Source: RHLJ01 sp048058975
Lineage (GTDB): Bacteria; Bacteroidota; Rhodothermia; Balneolales; Balneolaceae
Direction: 5' to 3'
Assembly: GCA_048058975.1 (NCBI GenBank)
Contig: JBLLNP010000013.1
Span: 1-64,000, forward strand
DNA length: 64,000 nt
Notes under the pieces: model-generated
The model's input: only the letters and a program-made list of their open reading frames with translations
What the model was told of the DNA's origin: nothing
The model's database searches: none
Shown: piece by piece, positions 9,211 to 18,916 of the stretch
Layout of the letters: every line of letters begins with the position of its first letter
Position numbering within the stretch: the first letter of the stretch is position 1
Made by a program: the position numbers and the translations under genes

Positions 9211-11013
9211 ATGAACAGACTATTTCCTTTATTAACAGTCGCTCTGTTATTTCCGCTGTTGAATATGTATGCACAAACAGTGAACGAATACACCATTTCC
9301 TTCGAGAACGCAGTACATCACGAAGCTAAAATAAAAGCTACTTTCTCAAATCTGGATCTTAAGCCTCTAGAAATACGAATGAGCAGGACATCCCCAGGAA
9401 GATATGCAATACACGATTTTGCCAAGAATGTTTATAGCGTAAAAGCTTTTGATGAAGGTGGAAAAGAGCTGGAAATCACAAGGCCAAATCCACAACAATG
9501 GGATGTTCATGGACATAATGGTACCGTCCATTTCGAATATACACTGTATGCAAACCGGGGAGGGGGGACTTATTCACAGGTTGATGAAACACATGCTCAC
9601 TTGAATATCCCGGCTACTTTTGTATTTCCAAGAGACTACCAGCATCGTCCGGTTCATATTACTTTTGATGTACGTGAAGATCTGAACTGGCAGGTAGCAA
9701 CGCAGTTAAAATGGTTGGAAGGAAACACCTACTTCGCACCCGATACGTACTACTTTATGGATAGTCCTGCGGAAATAGCCGATTTCTACCTTCGCGAAGA
9801 AGTAGTGGATGGTCAGCTTATTCGGTTAGCTTTACACACTCAGGCAAGTGATAGTGAAGTGAACGAGTACTTCAGCAAAGTAATAAGTATAGTTCATGCT
9901 CAAAGGGATGTTTTTGGGGAGCTTCCCCGGTTCGATTATGGAGAATACACTTTTCTTTCTTGCTATATGCCCAATGCAAGTGGAGATGGCATGGAACACC
10001 GAAATTCCACTTTTGTGACTGGTTCTAAAGATTTAGATGAACCACTTGCTGATTATCGCATGGGTACTATTTCGCATGAGTTTTTCCATGCCTGGAATGT
10101 GGAAAGAATTCGGCCTGCTTCTCTGGAACCTTTTGATTTTGAGGAAGCCAATATGAGCGGAGAACTTTGGTTTGCAGAAGGATTTACCAGCTATTACACA
10201 GGCCTGATGATGGCAAGAGCCGGAGTACGTACTCCGGAAGAATATATCGAAGGTCTGGATGGAACGTTGAATTACGTGATAAACTCACCGGGCAGACAGT
10301 TTTTTAACCCTATCGAAATGAGCTACCGTGCTCCTTTTGTGGATGCGGCTACTTCCATCGATCCAACTAATAACAACAACATTTTTGTTTCCTATTATTC
10401 ATATGGTAGTGTGTTAGGCCTTGCCTTGGATCTCTCACTTAGAACTTTAAGGAATGACTTAAATCTAGATGATTATATGAAGTTATTGTGGGAAAAATAT
10501 GGGAAAACAGAAGTGCCTTATACTGTTCGGGATTTGGAGTCTGCCCTAAAAGAATATGCCGGAGAGGAATTTGCTTCTTCATTTTTCGACCAATACATCT
10601 ATAACAGTGCAATGCCAGATTATAAAGCCTTACTGCAGCAATTTGGAGTAAATTTTGAGCTTGAGAACCCGGGTCAGGCTAGTTTGGGAGGAACTATCAG
10701 GGAACAGGGTGGCGTATGGAGGCTCACTTCAAATGCGTTGATTGGCAGTCCGCTTTATGAGGCAGGTATAGAAGCTGAGGATGAAATTATTTCGATTGGA
10801 GGGGTTCGCCTTTCCAGCGTAGAAAGTGTAGACGAAATACTTGAGAGAAGGAGACCCGGGCAGTCTTTGGAGATTGTGTTTTCCCGTTGGGGGAAGGAAA
10901 AAAGAGCCAGGGTAACACTTGTTGAGTCTAACCGCATTAAAACAGAAATTAATACTCGGGCTAACAGGCAGGCCAGGGCAAAGAGAGAAGCTTGGATTCA
11001 AGGTGATAGTTGA
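9211..11013 (+). CDS. Secreted M61-family (glycyl aminopeptidase-like) metallopeptidase with PDZ domain
   Basis: The 600-residue protein has a signal peptide (cleavage near MYAQ-TVNEY). An N-terminal beta domain (about 25-170) precedes the peptidase core with HEFFHAWN, where His289, Glu290 and His293 form the zinc site, and the downstream glutamate lies in ELWFAEGFTSYY. A PDZ domain covers about residues 515-575 (SPLYEAGIEAEDEIISIGG). M61 enzymes such as Sphingomonas PepM61 release N-terminal glycine or alanine. Here the protein is exported and may process peptides outside the cytoplasm. It lies 67 nt upstream of another secreted peptidase (M24) on the same strand. Confidence 0.9.
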   Translation: MNRLFPLLTVALLFPLLNMYAQTVNEYTISFENAVHHEAKIKATFSNLDLKPLEIRMSRTSPGRYAIHDFAKNVYSVKAFDEGGKELEITRPNPQQWDVHGHNGTVHFEYTLYANRGGGTYSQVDETHAHLNIPATFVFPRDYQHRPVHITFDVREDLNWQVATQLKWLEGNTYFAPDTYYFMDSPAEIADFYLREEVVDGQLIRLALHTQASDSEVNEYFSKVISIVHAQRDVFGELPRFDYGEYTFLSCYMPNASGDGMEHRNSTFVTGSKDLDEPLADYRMGTISHEFFHAWNVERIRPASLEPFDFEEANMSGELWFAEGFTSYYTGLMMARAGVRTPEEYIEGLDGTLNYVINSPGRQFFNPIEMSYRAPFVDAATSIDPTNNNNIFVSYYSYGSVLGLALDLSLRTLRNDLNLDDYMKLLWEKYGKTEVPYTVRDLESALKEYAGEEFASSFFDQYIYNSAMPDYKALLQQFGVNFELENPGQASLGGTIREQGGVWRLTSNALIGSPLYEAGIEAEDEIISIGGVRLSSVESVDEILERRRPGQSLEIVFSRWGKEKRARVTLVESNRIKTEINTRANRQARAKREAWIQGDS

Positions 11014-11080
11014 TAAAGTGAGAGTCTATTATCATTTTTAAAAACAAACTAACTACTAGAGAACTTCTATTAATAAAAGT

Positions 11081-12427
11081 ATGAAAATAATACTCGCTCT
11101 AATCACTTTATCAACTATCACTGTATCATTAGCAGCGCAGGACTATCCAGAAATTCTACCAATGAAGGAAAGGGCCGCTGTAATTGATGACCTCCTTGCT
11201 GATCGAATGAAAACCGTGTTACCTGATATTATGCGAAGGGAAGAGATTGATATGTGGTTGATCATTTCCCGCGAATACAACGAAGATCCCGTAATCAAAA
11301 CCATGTTGCCTGCTACCTGGCTTGCCGCCCGGCGCAGAACCATTCTCGTAGTTTATGATCGTGGCGAACAAGAAGGGTTAGAAACTCTTGCTGTTGCACG
11401 ATACGATGTGGGAGAAACCTTTAAAAAAGCATGGGATAAAGAGCAGCAACCAGATCAATGGGCGCGATTATTGGAGATTATTGAAGAACGAGATCCCAAA
11501 AAAATTGGCATTAATATTTCTGAAACCTGGCAGCATGCTGATGGTATGGTAGTAACTGATCATGAGGAACTGAAAAAAGCGTTGGGTAAAAAATATTCAA
11601 ACAGGCTGGTCTCAGCGGAAAAAGTAGCGGTTGGTTGGCTGGAAACACGCTCGGCTAAAGAAATGGTTCTTTACCCTCAAATTGTTCGAATCGCGCACAA
11701 AATTATTGCAGAAGGATTTTCTGATGCAGTAATTCAAACGGGAGTTACTACTACTGATGATGTGGTTTGGTGGTACAGAGAGAAAATTCGCGAATTGAAA
11801 TTGGTTACCTGGTTCCACCCAAGCGTTTCCATACAACGAGCTGACCCTGAATCCTTCGATCATCTCAGAACATTTGATAGCCGCCCGGCGGAGAACGTAA
11901 TTCTCCCGGGAGATTTGCTTCACGTAGATTTTGGCATCACGTACCTGAGATTAAATACCGATACCCAGCAACATGCTTATGTTTTAAGACCCGGAGAAAC
12001 AAAAGTGCCGGAATATCTAAAAAAAGCATTTGATAATGGAAATCGCTTACAGGATATCTTTACCAACAATTTCAAAGAGGGAAGAACCGGAAACGAGGTT
12101 CTGAAAATGTCGAGGGAGCAGGCTATAGAGGAAGGTTTGAAGCCCTCAATTTACACGCACCCAATTGGTTATCACGGGCACGCCGCGGGAACCACATTGG
12201 GAATGTGGGACGCCCAAGGTGGAGTTCCCGGTGACGGCGACTATCCGTTACATCTGAATACAGCGTATTCCATTGAGTTAAATGCTGCTACCTACATCGA
12301 AGAGTGGGGCAAGGAAATCCGTATTATGTTGGAAGAAGATGCTTTCTTTGATGAATCCGGTGTTTGGTATATTGATGGTCGTCAAAGAGAAATTATGACT
12401 ATTCCCAGAATTCCTGCGAAACAATAA
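11081..12427 (+). CDS. Secreted M24-family Xaa-Pro peptidase-like protein
   Basis: The 448-residue protein has a signal peptide (TVSLAAQDYPE) and the two-domain creatinase/prolidase layout. The pita-bread metal ligands are visible: the aspartate in HVDFG, a second aspartate eleven residues on (LNTDTQQ), a histidine in THPIGYHGH, and glutamates in SIELNA and MLEEDAFF. This suggests a dinuclear-metal dipeptidase or aminopeptidase P type enzyme acting on Xaa-Pro bonds in the periplasm. It lies in series with the M61 peptidase, so the two may cooperate in peptide breakdown. The substrate is inferred from the family only. Confidence 0.87.
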   Translation: MKIILALITLSTITVSLAAQDYPEILPMKERAAVIDDLLADRMKTVLPDIMRREEIDMWLIISREYNEDPVIKTMLPATWLAARRRTILVVYDRGEQEGLETLAVARYDVGETFKKAWDKEQQPDQWARLLEIIEERDPKKIGINISETWQHADGMVVTDHEELKKALGKKYSNRLVSAEKVAVGWLETRSAKEMVLYPQIVRIAHKIIAEGFSDAVIQTGVTTTDDVVWWYREKIRELKLVTWFHPSVSIQRADPESFDHLRTFDSRPAENVILPGDLLHVDFGITYLRLNTDTQQHAYVLRPGETKVPEYLKKAFDNGNRLQDIFTNNFKEGRTGNEVLKMSREQAIEEGLKPSIYTHPIGYHGHAAGTTLGMWDAQGGVPGDGDYPLHLNTAYSIELNAATYIEEWGKEIRIMLEEDAFFDESGVWYIDGRQREIMTIPRIPAKQ

Positions 12428-12487
12428 CTCTTGTTGATCGCTAAAATCCACTCTTTTATCTTTAGAGTAATAATTTGAGTCAGGGTT

Positions 12488-14383
12488 ATGCAATTAGTGC
12501 AGGTAATTTGGTTAGTATTGGTATCACTGTTACTTGTTGTCGAAGGGAAATCGCAACATGGTAACCAAAGTGTATCGAATGAAGAGCTCGAAACTCAACT
12601 AAGCTCTGCTTCAGGTCAGGATCGAATAACCATTCTTCATCAATTGAGTTCAAGGCTTTCCTTTCAGAATGTTAGCTCTGCCAGAGAATATGCAGAAGAA
12701 GCCCTGGATTTGTCAAAAGCAATCCGCAATGACAGCTTGATTGCAGAAAGTCATTACCAGTTGGGAAATGTACTCGGGTTTACCGATGACAAAGCTCTTG
12801 CAATTAGTAATTATTTGGATGCTCAGGTACTTTTTGAGGAAGCTGGATCAGTAAGAGGTCAAATCAAAATAAAGCAGGTGTTGGGCTCCATTTATTCTCA
12901 GATTTCTGAATACGAGAAGGCGTCACAGGCTTTTTTTAAATCACTTGAATTATCTTCAGAAATTGGGAATGAGCGAGGAGAAGTTTTTGCATTAACTAAA
13001 CTAGGGATTGTTCATCAAAATTTGGATGAATATCGAATTGCCCAACGGTTTTTGCATGATGCCATTCATAAAGCGCAGGAGATTGGTGATTGGGGAGGAG
13101 AATCTCTTGCTCTTTCAGAAGCAGGATTTCTGGAAGAACGGAATGGGAATTTCGAGAAAGCTGGGGAGTATTTTCAAAAAGCAATTGATCTGTTTGAAGA
13201 AAAAGGATATGTACATGCCGTTCCTCAGTTAATGTTTAGCCAGGCAAGGGTGCTAAAGGACGAAGCTCGGTTAAATGAAGCCCTAAAAGTTGCAAATGAA
13301 GCAGTAGCACTTGCCGATTCCTTAGGAAACCGGTTTTTAGCATTAAACAGTCTGGACGAAGTAGCCGAAATTTATGAAGAGCTTGGTGAAGTCGAAAAAG
13401 CTGCAGAACTATTAGAGCGAGGAATAAAAGAGTCGGAAGAAGGAGGGTTCACAAACTCAACATACTTTCTTTTGAATAAGCTAGCTCATACTTATTTGAA
13501 AACGAACAACCTTAGGGACTCAGAACAAGCGGCCTCCAGGGGAGTTGAATTGGCATTAGCAGGAAAAGACTGGACTGTAGCTGAGAACTTACTGGAAGTC
13601 TTGATAGAAGTGCATAAACTCCAAAATAAGTTTGAAGATGCCACACGTAATCATGAGAGGTTATTGATGGTTCGTGATTCTATTCTGGATGAAGAAAGAG
13701 CCAGGAACATACTGGAGTTTGAAGCTCGTTTCCGGATAGGAGAAAAAGAGAAAGAGATTGCAACTCTTAAGTTGGAAAATGAGCGCAAGGCATTTATCCA
13801 GGTATCTTTAATTGGAGGATTGGTTTTGTTGGTTCTGATTGCGCTCCTGATTGTAAGAAGTCAGCGCCTGAAAATTCAAAGAAGTGATGCAAAGCTGGAG
13901 CTTTCAAACATTAGGAGAAAAGAACTGGAACGTGATCTCGAGTTTAAGAATAAACAGCTTACCACTCAGAGTCTAAATATGGTACAGAAGAACGAAATGA
14001 TGGAGGAGATCAAACAAAAAGTTGATAGCCTGAAAGAGGGAGGTTCTTCGAGAGAATTGAATAGTATAGCTCAGCTTGTTGATTATAGCGCATCTCTGGA
14101 TAAGGATTGGAAACAGTTTCAAATGCATTTCGAGGAAGTACACTCCGGATTTTATCATACCCTTAAAGACCGTTATCCAGAACTCACTCCCAACGAGATG
14201 AGATTATCGGCACTTGTTAAGCTAAATCTTACCATTAAAGAAATGGCTGCCATTCTGGGAATTTCACCCGATAGTGTTAAAACGGCCCGTTACCGACTCC
14301 GAAAAAAACTCGATTTGAATACAGAGGACAACCTTTCAGAATTCATGCTTCAGCTCGAAAAAGAATCTCTCGAAGTCGGCTAA
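12488..14383 (+). CDS. Membrane-anchored TPR / LuxR-like HTH transcriptional regulator
   Basis: The 631-residue protein carries a signal peptide (1-23), about eight TPR repeats (roughly 45-410), a membrane helix at about 435-457, a coiled coil, and a C-terminal helix-turn-helix at about 581-607 (TIKEMAAILGISPDSVKTAR) resembling the LuxR/GerE fold. This architecture, with periplasmic TPRs and a cytoplasmic DNA-binding domain, is widespread in Bacteroidota. It presumably senses an extracytoplasmic state. The next gene downstream encodes a secreted TPR protein and is a possible target or partner. That link rests on position only. Confidence 0.85.
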   Translation: MQLVQVIWLVLVSLLLVVEGKSQHGNQSVSNEELETQLSSASGQDRITILHQLSSRLSFQNVSSAREYAEEALDLSKAIRNDSLIAESHYQLGNVLGFTDDKALAISNYLDAQVLFEEAGSVRGQIKIKQVLGSIYSQISEYEKASQAFFKSLELSSEIGNERGEVFALTKLGIVHQNLDEYRIAQRFLHDAIHKAQEIGDWGGESLALSEAGFLEERNGNFEKAGEYFQKAIDLFEEKGYVHAVPQLMFSQARVLKDEARLNEALKVANEAVALADSLGNRFLALNSLDEVAEIYEELGEVEKAAELLERGIKESEEGGFTNSTYFLLNKLAHTYLKTNNLRDSEQAASRGVELALAGKDWTVAENLLEVLIEVHKLQNKFEDATRNHERLLMVRDSILDEERARNILEFEARFRIGEKEKEIATLKLENERKAFIQVSLIGGLVLLVLIALLIVRSQRLKIQRSDAKLELSNIRRKELERDLEFKNKQLTTQSLNMVQKNEMMEEIKQKVDSLKEGGSSRELNSIAQLVDYSASLDKDWKQFQMHFEEVHSGFYHTLKDRYPELTPNEMRLSALVKLNLTIKEMAAILGISPDSVKTARYRLRKKLDLNTEDNLSEFMLQLEKESLEVG

Positions 14384-14509
14384 AGTAGAACTTTCTTTTA
14401 ATTTTAGAACATCTTTTTTCACCTGCTTACCTGATGTTCACCTTTCCCTTAGTGTTGTTGTACACCTATTGTTCACGTAAGGAAGCATATCCTGTCCGGT
14501 CTAACCCCG

Positions 14510-14517
14510 TAATTTTG
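14510..14517 (+). promoter_or_regulatory. Candidate -7 promoter element upstream of the TPR gene
   Basis: TAATTTTG fits TAnnTTTG and lies 67 nt before the ATG at 14584, within the 200-nt gap after the regulator gene. A clear -33 TTTG at the expected distance was not found. Confidence 0.3.
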
Positions 14518-14583
14518 TGCGCAACAGAAATGAAGCGTCAAGAAGACTATAAACAATAAAAAAACAAAAAAAAGACAGACAGA

Positions 14584-16254
14584 ATGAAACGAATAATAAT
14601 GAGTGTGCTAGTCACATTCATAGCAACACAAATAGAATTAGCTTTAGGCCAGCCTATGCAGGGCGACAATTTGTTTGAAGGCCAACATGCACCTCTATTC
14701 GAAGGTATGGGTGTCCATAACTTTGAGATTTCATCAGAGGATGAACTTGTAAACATCTACTTCAATCAGGCAATCGCTTTAACGTATGGATTTAATCATC
14801 TCGAAGCAGGCCGTTCCTATGAACAGGTAGCATTGATTGATTCAAATCTGGCACTTGCATACTGGGGACAAGCTCTTGTTCTCGGGCCGAATATAAATGC
14901 AGCAATGGAATCAGGAGTAGTAAAAAAGGCTTACAAAGCTATTCAGAAAGCAAAAAGCCTTGAGAAATACGCGTCTCAAAAAGAACGCGACTTAATTGAT
15001 GCACTTGCTCATCGTTATTCCGAAGACGAAACGCTATCGGATCGTCAGGAACTGGACACAGCTTACGCTGATGCCATGAGAAAGCTTGTGAAGAAGTACC
15101 CTAATGATCCAAACATACGCACCTTTCTGGCAGAAGCTTTGATGGTTATACATGCTTGGGATTTATGGAATAGTGATGGCCGTCCTAAGGAGTGGACACC
15201 GGAAATTGTGGAAGTATTGGAAACCGGGTTACAAGAATACCCTAAGCATACCGGTTTAATTCACTATTACATCCATGCAGTGGAAGCTTCCAAAACCCCG
15301 GGAAGAGCGCTTGAATATGCTAAAACGATGGAAGATCTGGTTCCGGGTTCCGGTCATCTTGTTCACATGCCAAGTCACATCTATATCCGAACTGGCTATT
15401 ACCAGGAAGGAGTGGAAGCAAATGAGCGAGCAATTTTGGTTGACAATAATTACGTAACACAATGTCGCCAGCAGGGATTATACCCGCTCGCCTACATTCC
15501 ACATAATCGCCATTTCCTTTGGGCGATGGCTACCCTTCAGGGAAATAGTACCAAAGCGATTATGGCGGCAGAACACATGGCGAACCACATTGATGAAGAC
15601 AACATGCGCATTCCGGGACTAGGCACACTTCAACATTACTGGGCAACACCAATCTATGCTTATGTACGGTTTGGAAAATGGGAGAAAATCATAGCTTCTC
15701 CTAAACCAGCGGAAGATTTGGTTTATCCGGTTGGAATATGGCATTACGCCCGTGGTGTTGCATTCACTGCCCAAGGAAAACTGAAAGATGCCAGAAATGA
15801 GCTTAAGGCATTGAACAAAGTCCTGAAGGATGAGAGGCTTGAAGGCGTCACCGTTTGGGAAATCAATACAGCGATAGATGTGCTTACCATCGCTTCGCTA
15901 ACCCTTGAAGGTGAAATTGAAGGAAAAGCGAAAAACTACAGCAAATCAATTTCAATTCTGGAAGCAGCCGCAGCGTTGGAAGATAAGTTGAATTACAACG
16001 AACCCTCCGACTGGCACTACCCGGTGAGACACACTTTAGGTGCGGTTCTTCTTCAGGCCAGGAAATTTGCTGAGGCGGAAAAAGTATATCAGGAAGACCT
16101 GGAAACTTTCCCGGAAAACGGGTGGTCGCTGTACGGACTTTATCAAAGTTATGTGAAGCAATCTAAGATGAAGCAAGCAGAAGCAACAAAGCTACGCTTC
16201 GAAGAAGCCTGGAAATGGGCAGATATAGATTTGGAAGAGTCGAGAGTGCTATAG
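14584..16254 (+). CDS. Secreted tetratricopeptide-repeat protein
   Basis: The 556-residue protein has a signal peptide ending near ALGQPMQG and helical repeats throughout. It opens with a conserved-looking NIYFNQAIALTYGFNHLEAG segment and ends with TPR units (ARKFAEAEKVYQEDLETFPENGWSLYGL). No catalytic motif is visible. Proteins of this type are annotated only as TPR proteins. It follows the TPR/HTH regulator by 200 nt with its own possible promoter, and a strong terminator lies 54 nt after it, so it is probably transcribed alone. Confidence 0.75.
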   Translation: MKRIIMSVLVTFIATQIELALGQPMQGDNLFEGQHAPLFEGMGVHNFEISSEDELVNIYFNQAIALTYGFNHLEAGRSYEQVALIDSNLALAYWGQALVLGPNINAAMESGVVKKAYKAIQKAKSLEKYASQKERDLIDALAHRYSEDETLSDRQELDTAYADAMRKLVKKYPNDPNIRTFLAEALMVIHAWDLWNSDGRPKEWTPEIVEVLETGLQEYPKHTGLIHYYIHAVEASKTPGRALEYAKTMEDLVPGSGHLVHMPSHIYIRTGYYQEGVEANERAILVDNNYVTQCRQQGLYPLAYIPHNRHFLWAMATLQGNSTKAIMAAEHMANHIDEDNMRIPGLGTLQHYWATPIYAYVRFGKWEKIIASPKPAEDLVYPVGIWHYARGVAFTAQGKLKDARNELKALNKVLKDERLEGVTVWEINTAIDVLTIASLTLEGEIEGKAKNYSKSISILEAAAALEDKLNYNEPSDWHYPVRHTLGAVLLQARKFAEAEKVYQEDLETFPENGWSLYGLYQSYVKQSKMKQAEATKLRFEEAWKWADIDLEESRVL

Positions 16255-16307
16255 TGTCAAGGATGATAAATAGTAGTACCCTAAGCAAGTCAGGAGAGAT
16301 AAAAGCC

Positions 16308-16340
16308 AACCGCGGTGGAGGTAATCCATCGCGGTTTTTT
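16308..16340 (+). terminator. Rho-independent terminator after the TPR gene
   Basis: Stem AACCGCG / CGCGGTT with an inner TGGA/TCCA pairing, followed by a run of T on the plus strand. It lies between the TPR stop (16254) and the M43 start (16353). The longer open frame that runs back to 16215 passes through it, so the later ATG is the better start for the M43 gene. Confidence 0.85.
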
Positions 16341-16352
16341 AAAAATAAGAAT

Positions 16353-17306
16353 ATGAGAGAAGTAAAGGCACTTAGCCTTGTCATTTTAATGATATTGCTA
16401 TTCTTTATAGCTAGTACTTCCTGTTCCACAAAAGATGGAATTACTAACCCTGAGCTTCCTGTGAGTGACCAACCTGTACCTGGTATTGATATTGTTACTC
16501 TACCAATTGCAGTGCACGTAATTCATTTTGGCGAGGTAATAGGGGAAGGAACAAACCTATCAGAGAAAAGGATTCACAGACAGATTGAAATCCTTAACGA
16601 AGACTTTAGAAGGATTAAGAATACAAGGGGGCACAATAATCACCCCAACGGTGCCGATACAAAAATTCAATTCGCTCTGGCGAAACAAAATCTTAAGGGA
16701 GAATTATCTAACGGGATAAACCGAATATTCCAGAATTCAGATAGTGTTGAGAATCTTGGATACAACCAAAATCATTTTGCCCAATACGTGTATTGGAATC
16801 CCGAGGAGGTAATTAATATTTGGGTTACACCTTTACCAAAAGAAGCAGAGTGTCTTGTTCTAGGAAGTTCATCCGGTCCCGAAACCGATCTGCCGGGCAC
16901 AGAATATCTGAGTATCCCAGGACCTAATGACGCAGAAGGAATTCTTATAAACTGGACGCATTTTGGTGAATCTGAGATTAATTGCCATGCCCGATTTGGA
17001 CGCACCCTTACCCATGAGATGGGACATTATCTTGGGCTATTACATCTTTGGGGAAGTAAAGAATGTGAGACGAATGATTTTATAGAAGATACTCCCGCAG
17101 TAGAGAGAGAAGTATTCGGTAATAATAAGTTCTCAGGTTGTGATGGTGAGGAAGTTCAAATAGAAAACTATATGAATTATACCGATGACGTGGTGATGAA
17201 TATGTTTACTGTTGGTCAGGCTGAAAGAATGCATTATGTACTCAAAAATCATCCCGGGCGAAATTCTTTGATTTCAAGCCATGCTTTAGAAACCCCAGAA
17301 TTTTAA
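16353..17306 (+). CDS. M43-family (pappalysin/cytophagalysin-like) metallopeptidase lipoprotein
   Basis: The 317-residue product starts MREVKALSL and has a hydrophobic helix ending in a lipobox (STSC), indicating an outer-membrane lipoprotein. The metzincin zinc motif HEMGHYLGLLH contains His221, Glu222, His225 and His231. The Met-turn region is NYMNYTDDVVMNMFT, followed by QAERM as in M43B enzymes. The cysteine pair around the active site (NCHARFG and SKECET) also fits the family. The ATG at 16353 is preferred because upstream sequence is a terminator hairpin. It is probably a surface protease degrading external protein. Confidence 0.88.
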   Translation: MREVKALSLVILMILLFFIASTSCSTKDGITNPELPVSDQPVPGIDIVTLPIAVHVIHFGEVIGEGTNLSEKRIHRQIEILNEDFRRIKNTRGHNNHPNGADTKIQFALAKQNLKGELSNGINRIFQNSDSVENLGYNQNHFAQYVYWNPEEVINIWVTPLPKEAECLVLGSSSGPETDLPGTEYLSIPGPNDAEGILINWTHFGESEINCHARFGRTLTHEMGHYLGLLHLWGSKECETNDFIEDTPAVEREVFGNNKFSGCDGEEVQIENYMNYTDDVVMNMFTVGQAERMHYVLKNHPGRNSLISSHALETPEF

Positions 17307-17332
17307 AGTCATATTCAAAACAGAGCTTAGTT

Positions 17333-17359
17333 GTCATCCCGGACTTGATCCGGATTCTT
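17333..17359. repeat. Short palindromic repeat, GTCATCCCGGACTTGATCC type
   Basis: A small intergenic element with an internal CCGGA-CTTGA-TCCGG hairpin starting with GTCAT, a form common in many bacterial genomes. It is followed by T-rich sequence and could serve as a bidirectional terminator between the converging M43 and deoxyribosyltransferase-like genes. Confidence 0.6.
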
Positions 17360-17433
17360 TAGATGAGCTTATAAACTTAAACTTTTATTCTTCTAACTTA
17401 ACCGCTCACCAATCTAATGCCGAAGATAAGGGA

Positions 17434-17460
17434 GTCATTCAGCGCGAAGCGAAGAATCTT
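17434..17460. repeat. Short repeat, GTCATTCAGCGCGAAGCGAAG type
   Basis: This matches the widespread intergenic repeat that begins GTCATT and runs on as GCGAAGCGAAGAATCTT. It overlaps the 3' end of the adjacent minus-strand gene: the stop codon (17435-17437) and the last several residues (SEDSSLRAE) are encoded by the repeat, so it inserted into or created the end of that gene. Confidence 0.6.
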
Positions 17461-18118
17461 CACTTCTTGGTTTTGGACGGTTTGGAATTGTGGCTTCTAT
17501 TCGATAGGTAAGCTTTTCTTTTAGTTCTTCGGGAGTTTCCCAGACAATGTGATTGTATTGTCGTGTATCAAAATGTACATCATCAATGTGATCTTTATGG
17601 CAAGTCCAGATTACTGGGATACCGAGCCCCATTGCGAAACCAGCTTCAAAATAAACTCCATTTCTGTTTCCGGTAAAATCAGCTATTAAAAGACCACTCT
17701 TCCGAATTTCTGCAATAATGTGATCATCAATTTTCTCATTGTGCTCTTTCTTGTCAATCCTAAGGGGATCATATCCCAAATTGAAAAGGGCAGGGTATAA
17801 GCCTTTTTCCCATGCTTCGGTTACTTCATCTCCAAACCACATAGCAACGAAAACTTTATTGGAATTTATTCGATTCTCGATAAGAGACTGGATTTTCCTC
17901 CATCCATCATAGGTAGGAACATATCTCATCATTGCTTTGGTTTTCAAGTATCCCAGTTCAGATGCCTCAGCTAAAAAATGAAGAAGTTCACTTTGGGAAG
18001 AAAAACCCATTTCTTTAAATTTTCCTGGCTCAATCTTAGTACTTAAAGAGTTCAAATCATACCGTTCTGCTATAAATAGTAGTAAGCTTTCAATTTTTGA
18101 GAAGTAGTCTATATTCAT
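17435..18118 (-). CDS. Nucleoside 2-deoxyribosyltransferase-like / TIR-like protein
   Basis: The 227-residue protein has an N-terminal helical, winged-helix-like part (1-80) and a Rossmann-like domain starting NKVFVAMWFG. It includes KIDDHIIAEIRKSGLLIADFTG, then GVYFEAGFAMGLGIPVIWTC and HFDTRQYNHI. The adjacent Asp and the FEAG glutamate match the catalytic pattern of nucleoside 2-deoxyribosyltransferases and related TIR-like N-glycosidases. It follows a purine nucleoside phosphorylase gene by 6 nt, which favours nucleoside salvage, but a defence-type NAD or nucleotide hydrolase is possible. The C-terminal tail is repeat-derived. Confidence 0.65.
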   Translation of the reverse strand: MNIDYFSKIESLLLFIAERYDLNSLSTKIEPGKFKEMGFSSQSELLHFLAEASELGYLKTKAMMRYVPTYDGWRKIQSLIENRINSNKVFVAMWFGDEVTEAWEKGLYPALFNLGYDPLRIDKKEHNEKIDDHIIAEIRKSGLLIADFTGNRNGVYFEAGFAMGLGIPVIWTCHKDHIDDVHFDTRQYNHIVWETPEELKEKLTYRIEATIPNRPKPRSEDSSLRAE

Positions 18119-18124
18119 ATTTAC

Positions 18125-18916
18125 TTAAAGTTTTTGAATCAAACCCTTAACCAATCTCGCAAATACGTCTTTCTTAGCATCAGCCGCTTCTTTTACTTCG
18201 GCGTGGTCGAGAACCTGATCCGTAATTCCGGCAGCGGCATTGGTTATTAAAGAGATCGCTACTGCATTTGTGCCTATACGAGCAGCTTCGATAAGTTCAG
18301 GTGCTGTACTCATTCCAACAGCGTCGCCTCCTAAAAACCGAAAAGCATGAATTTCGGCTTTTGTTTCGTAATTGGGTCCGGTCACATACAGGTAGCTCCC
18401 TTGCTGTGTTGCTATGTTGAGGGAAGTCGCTATTTGTTTGACTTGGACTGCATTGTTTGCAAGTATTTCATTTACATCTACCGATTCGGGGAAGTCCAGT
18501 TCTTTGGCGGGACTCAGAATGGATTGAATGATCATCAAATCTCCAACCCGAAAGTTTAGGTTTATTCCCCCTGCGGCATTTGAGATAATGAGCTTGTCAA
18601 CCCCAAAGGCATGTGCTAATTGAACGGGTAGCACAGTTTTATCGAATCCATATCCTTCGTAGAAATGAAATCGCCCCGAAAAAGCCAGAACAGTTTTTTC
18701 TTCAATGGTTCCAAAAATCAACGAACCGGAATGTCCTTCTACAGTGGATTGAGGAAATTCAGGGATTTCGGAATAGGAGATTACAGTAGGGTTTTGAATC
18801 TCGTCTCCAAAACTGCCCAATCCTGAACCCAGGATAACAGCCGTGTGTATAGTTTCCGGGATTCCTTTCTTAACCAGAAATTTGTGAATAGTATGAATAT
18901 GATCAGGAAGTGACAT
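18125..18916 (-). CDS. Purine nucleoside phosphorylase (trimeric, inosine/guanosine type)
   Basis: The 263-residue protein shows the class I PNP motifs: phosphate-binding AVILGSGLGSFG, GHSGSL, SGRFHFYEGY, the SNAAGGIN loop, TGPNYETKAEI with the purine-contacting glutamate, GMSTAPELIEA and SLITNAAAG. It cleaves purine nucleosides with phosphate to give base plus ribose 1-phosphate in the cytoplasm. Its start overlaps the upstream MBL gene by 14 nt, and the deoxyribosyltransferase-like gene follows after 6 nt, so the three are probably one operon. Confidence 0.92.
   Translation of the reverse strand: MSLPDHIHTIHKFLVKKGIPETIHTAVILGSGLGSFGDEIQNPTVISYSEIPEFPQSTVEGHSGSLIFGTIEEKTVLAFSGRFHFYEGYGFDKTVLPVQLAHAFGVDKLIISNAAGGINLNFRVGDLMIIQSILSPAKELDFPESVDVNEILANNAVQVKQIATSLNIATQQGSYLYVTGPNYETKAEIHAFRFLGGDAVGMSTAPELIEAARIGTNAVAISLITNAAAGITDQVLDHAEVKEAADAKKDVFARLVKGLIQKL

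Noticed and set aside
16215..16352. Upstream extension of the M43 gene to an ATG at 16215
   Set aside because: It runs through a strong terminator hairpin, lacks a signal peptide and gives no family similarity. The ATG at 16353 gives a clean lipoprotein signal.
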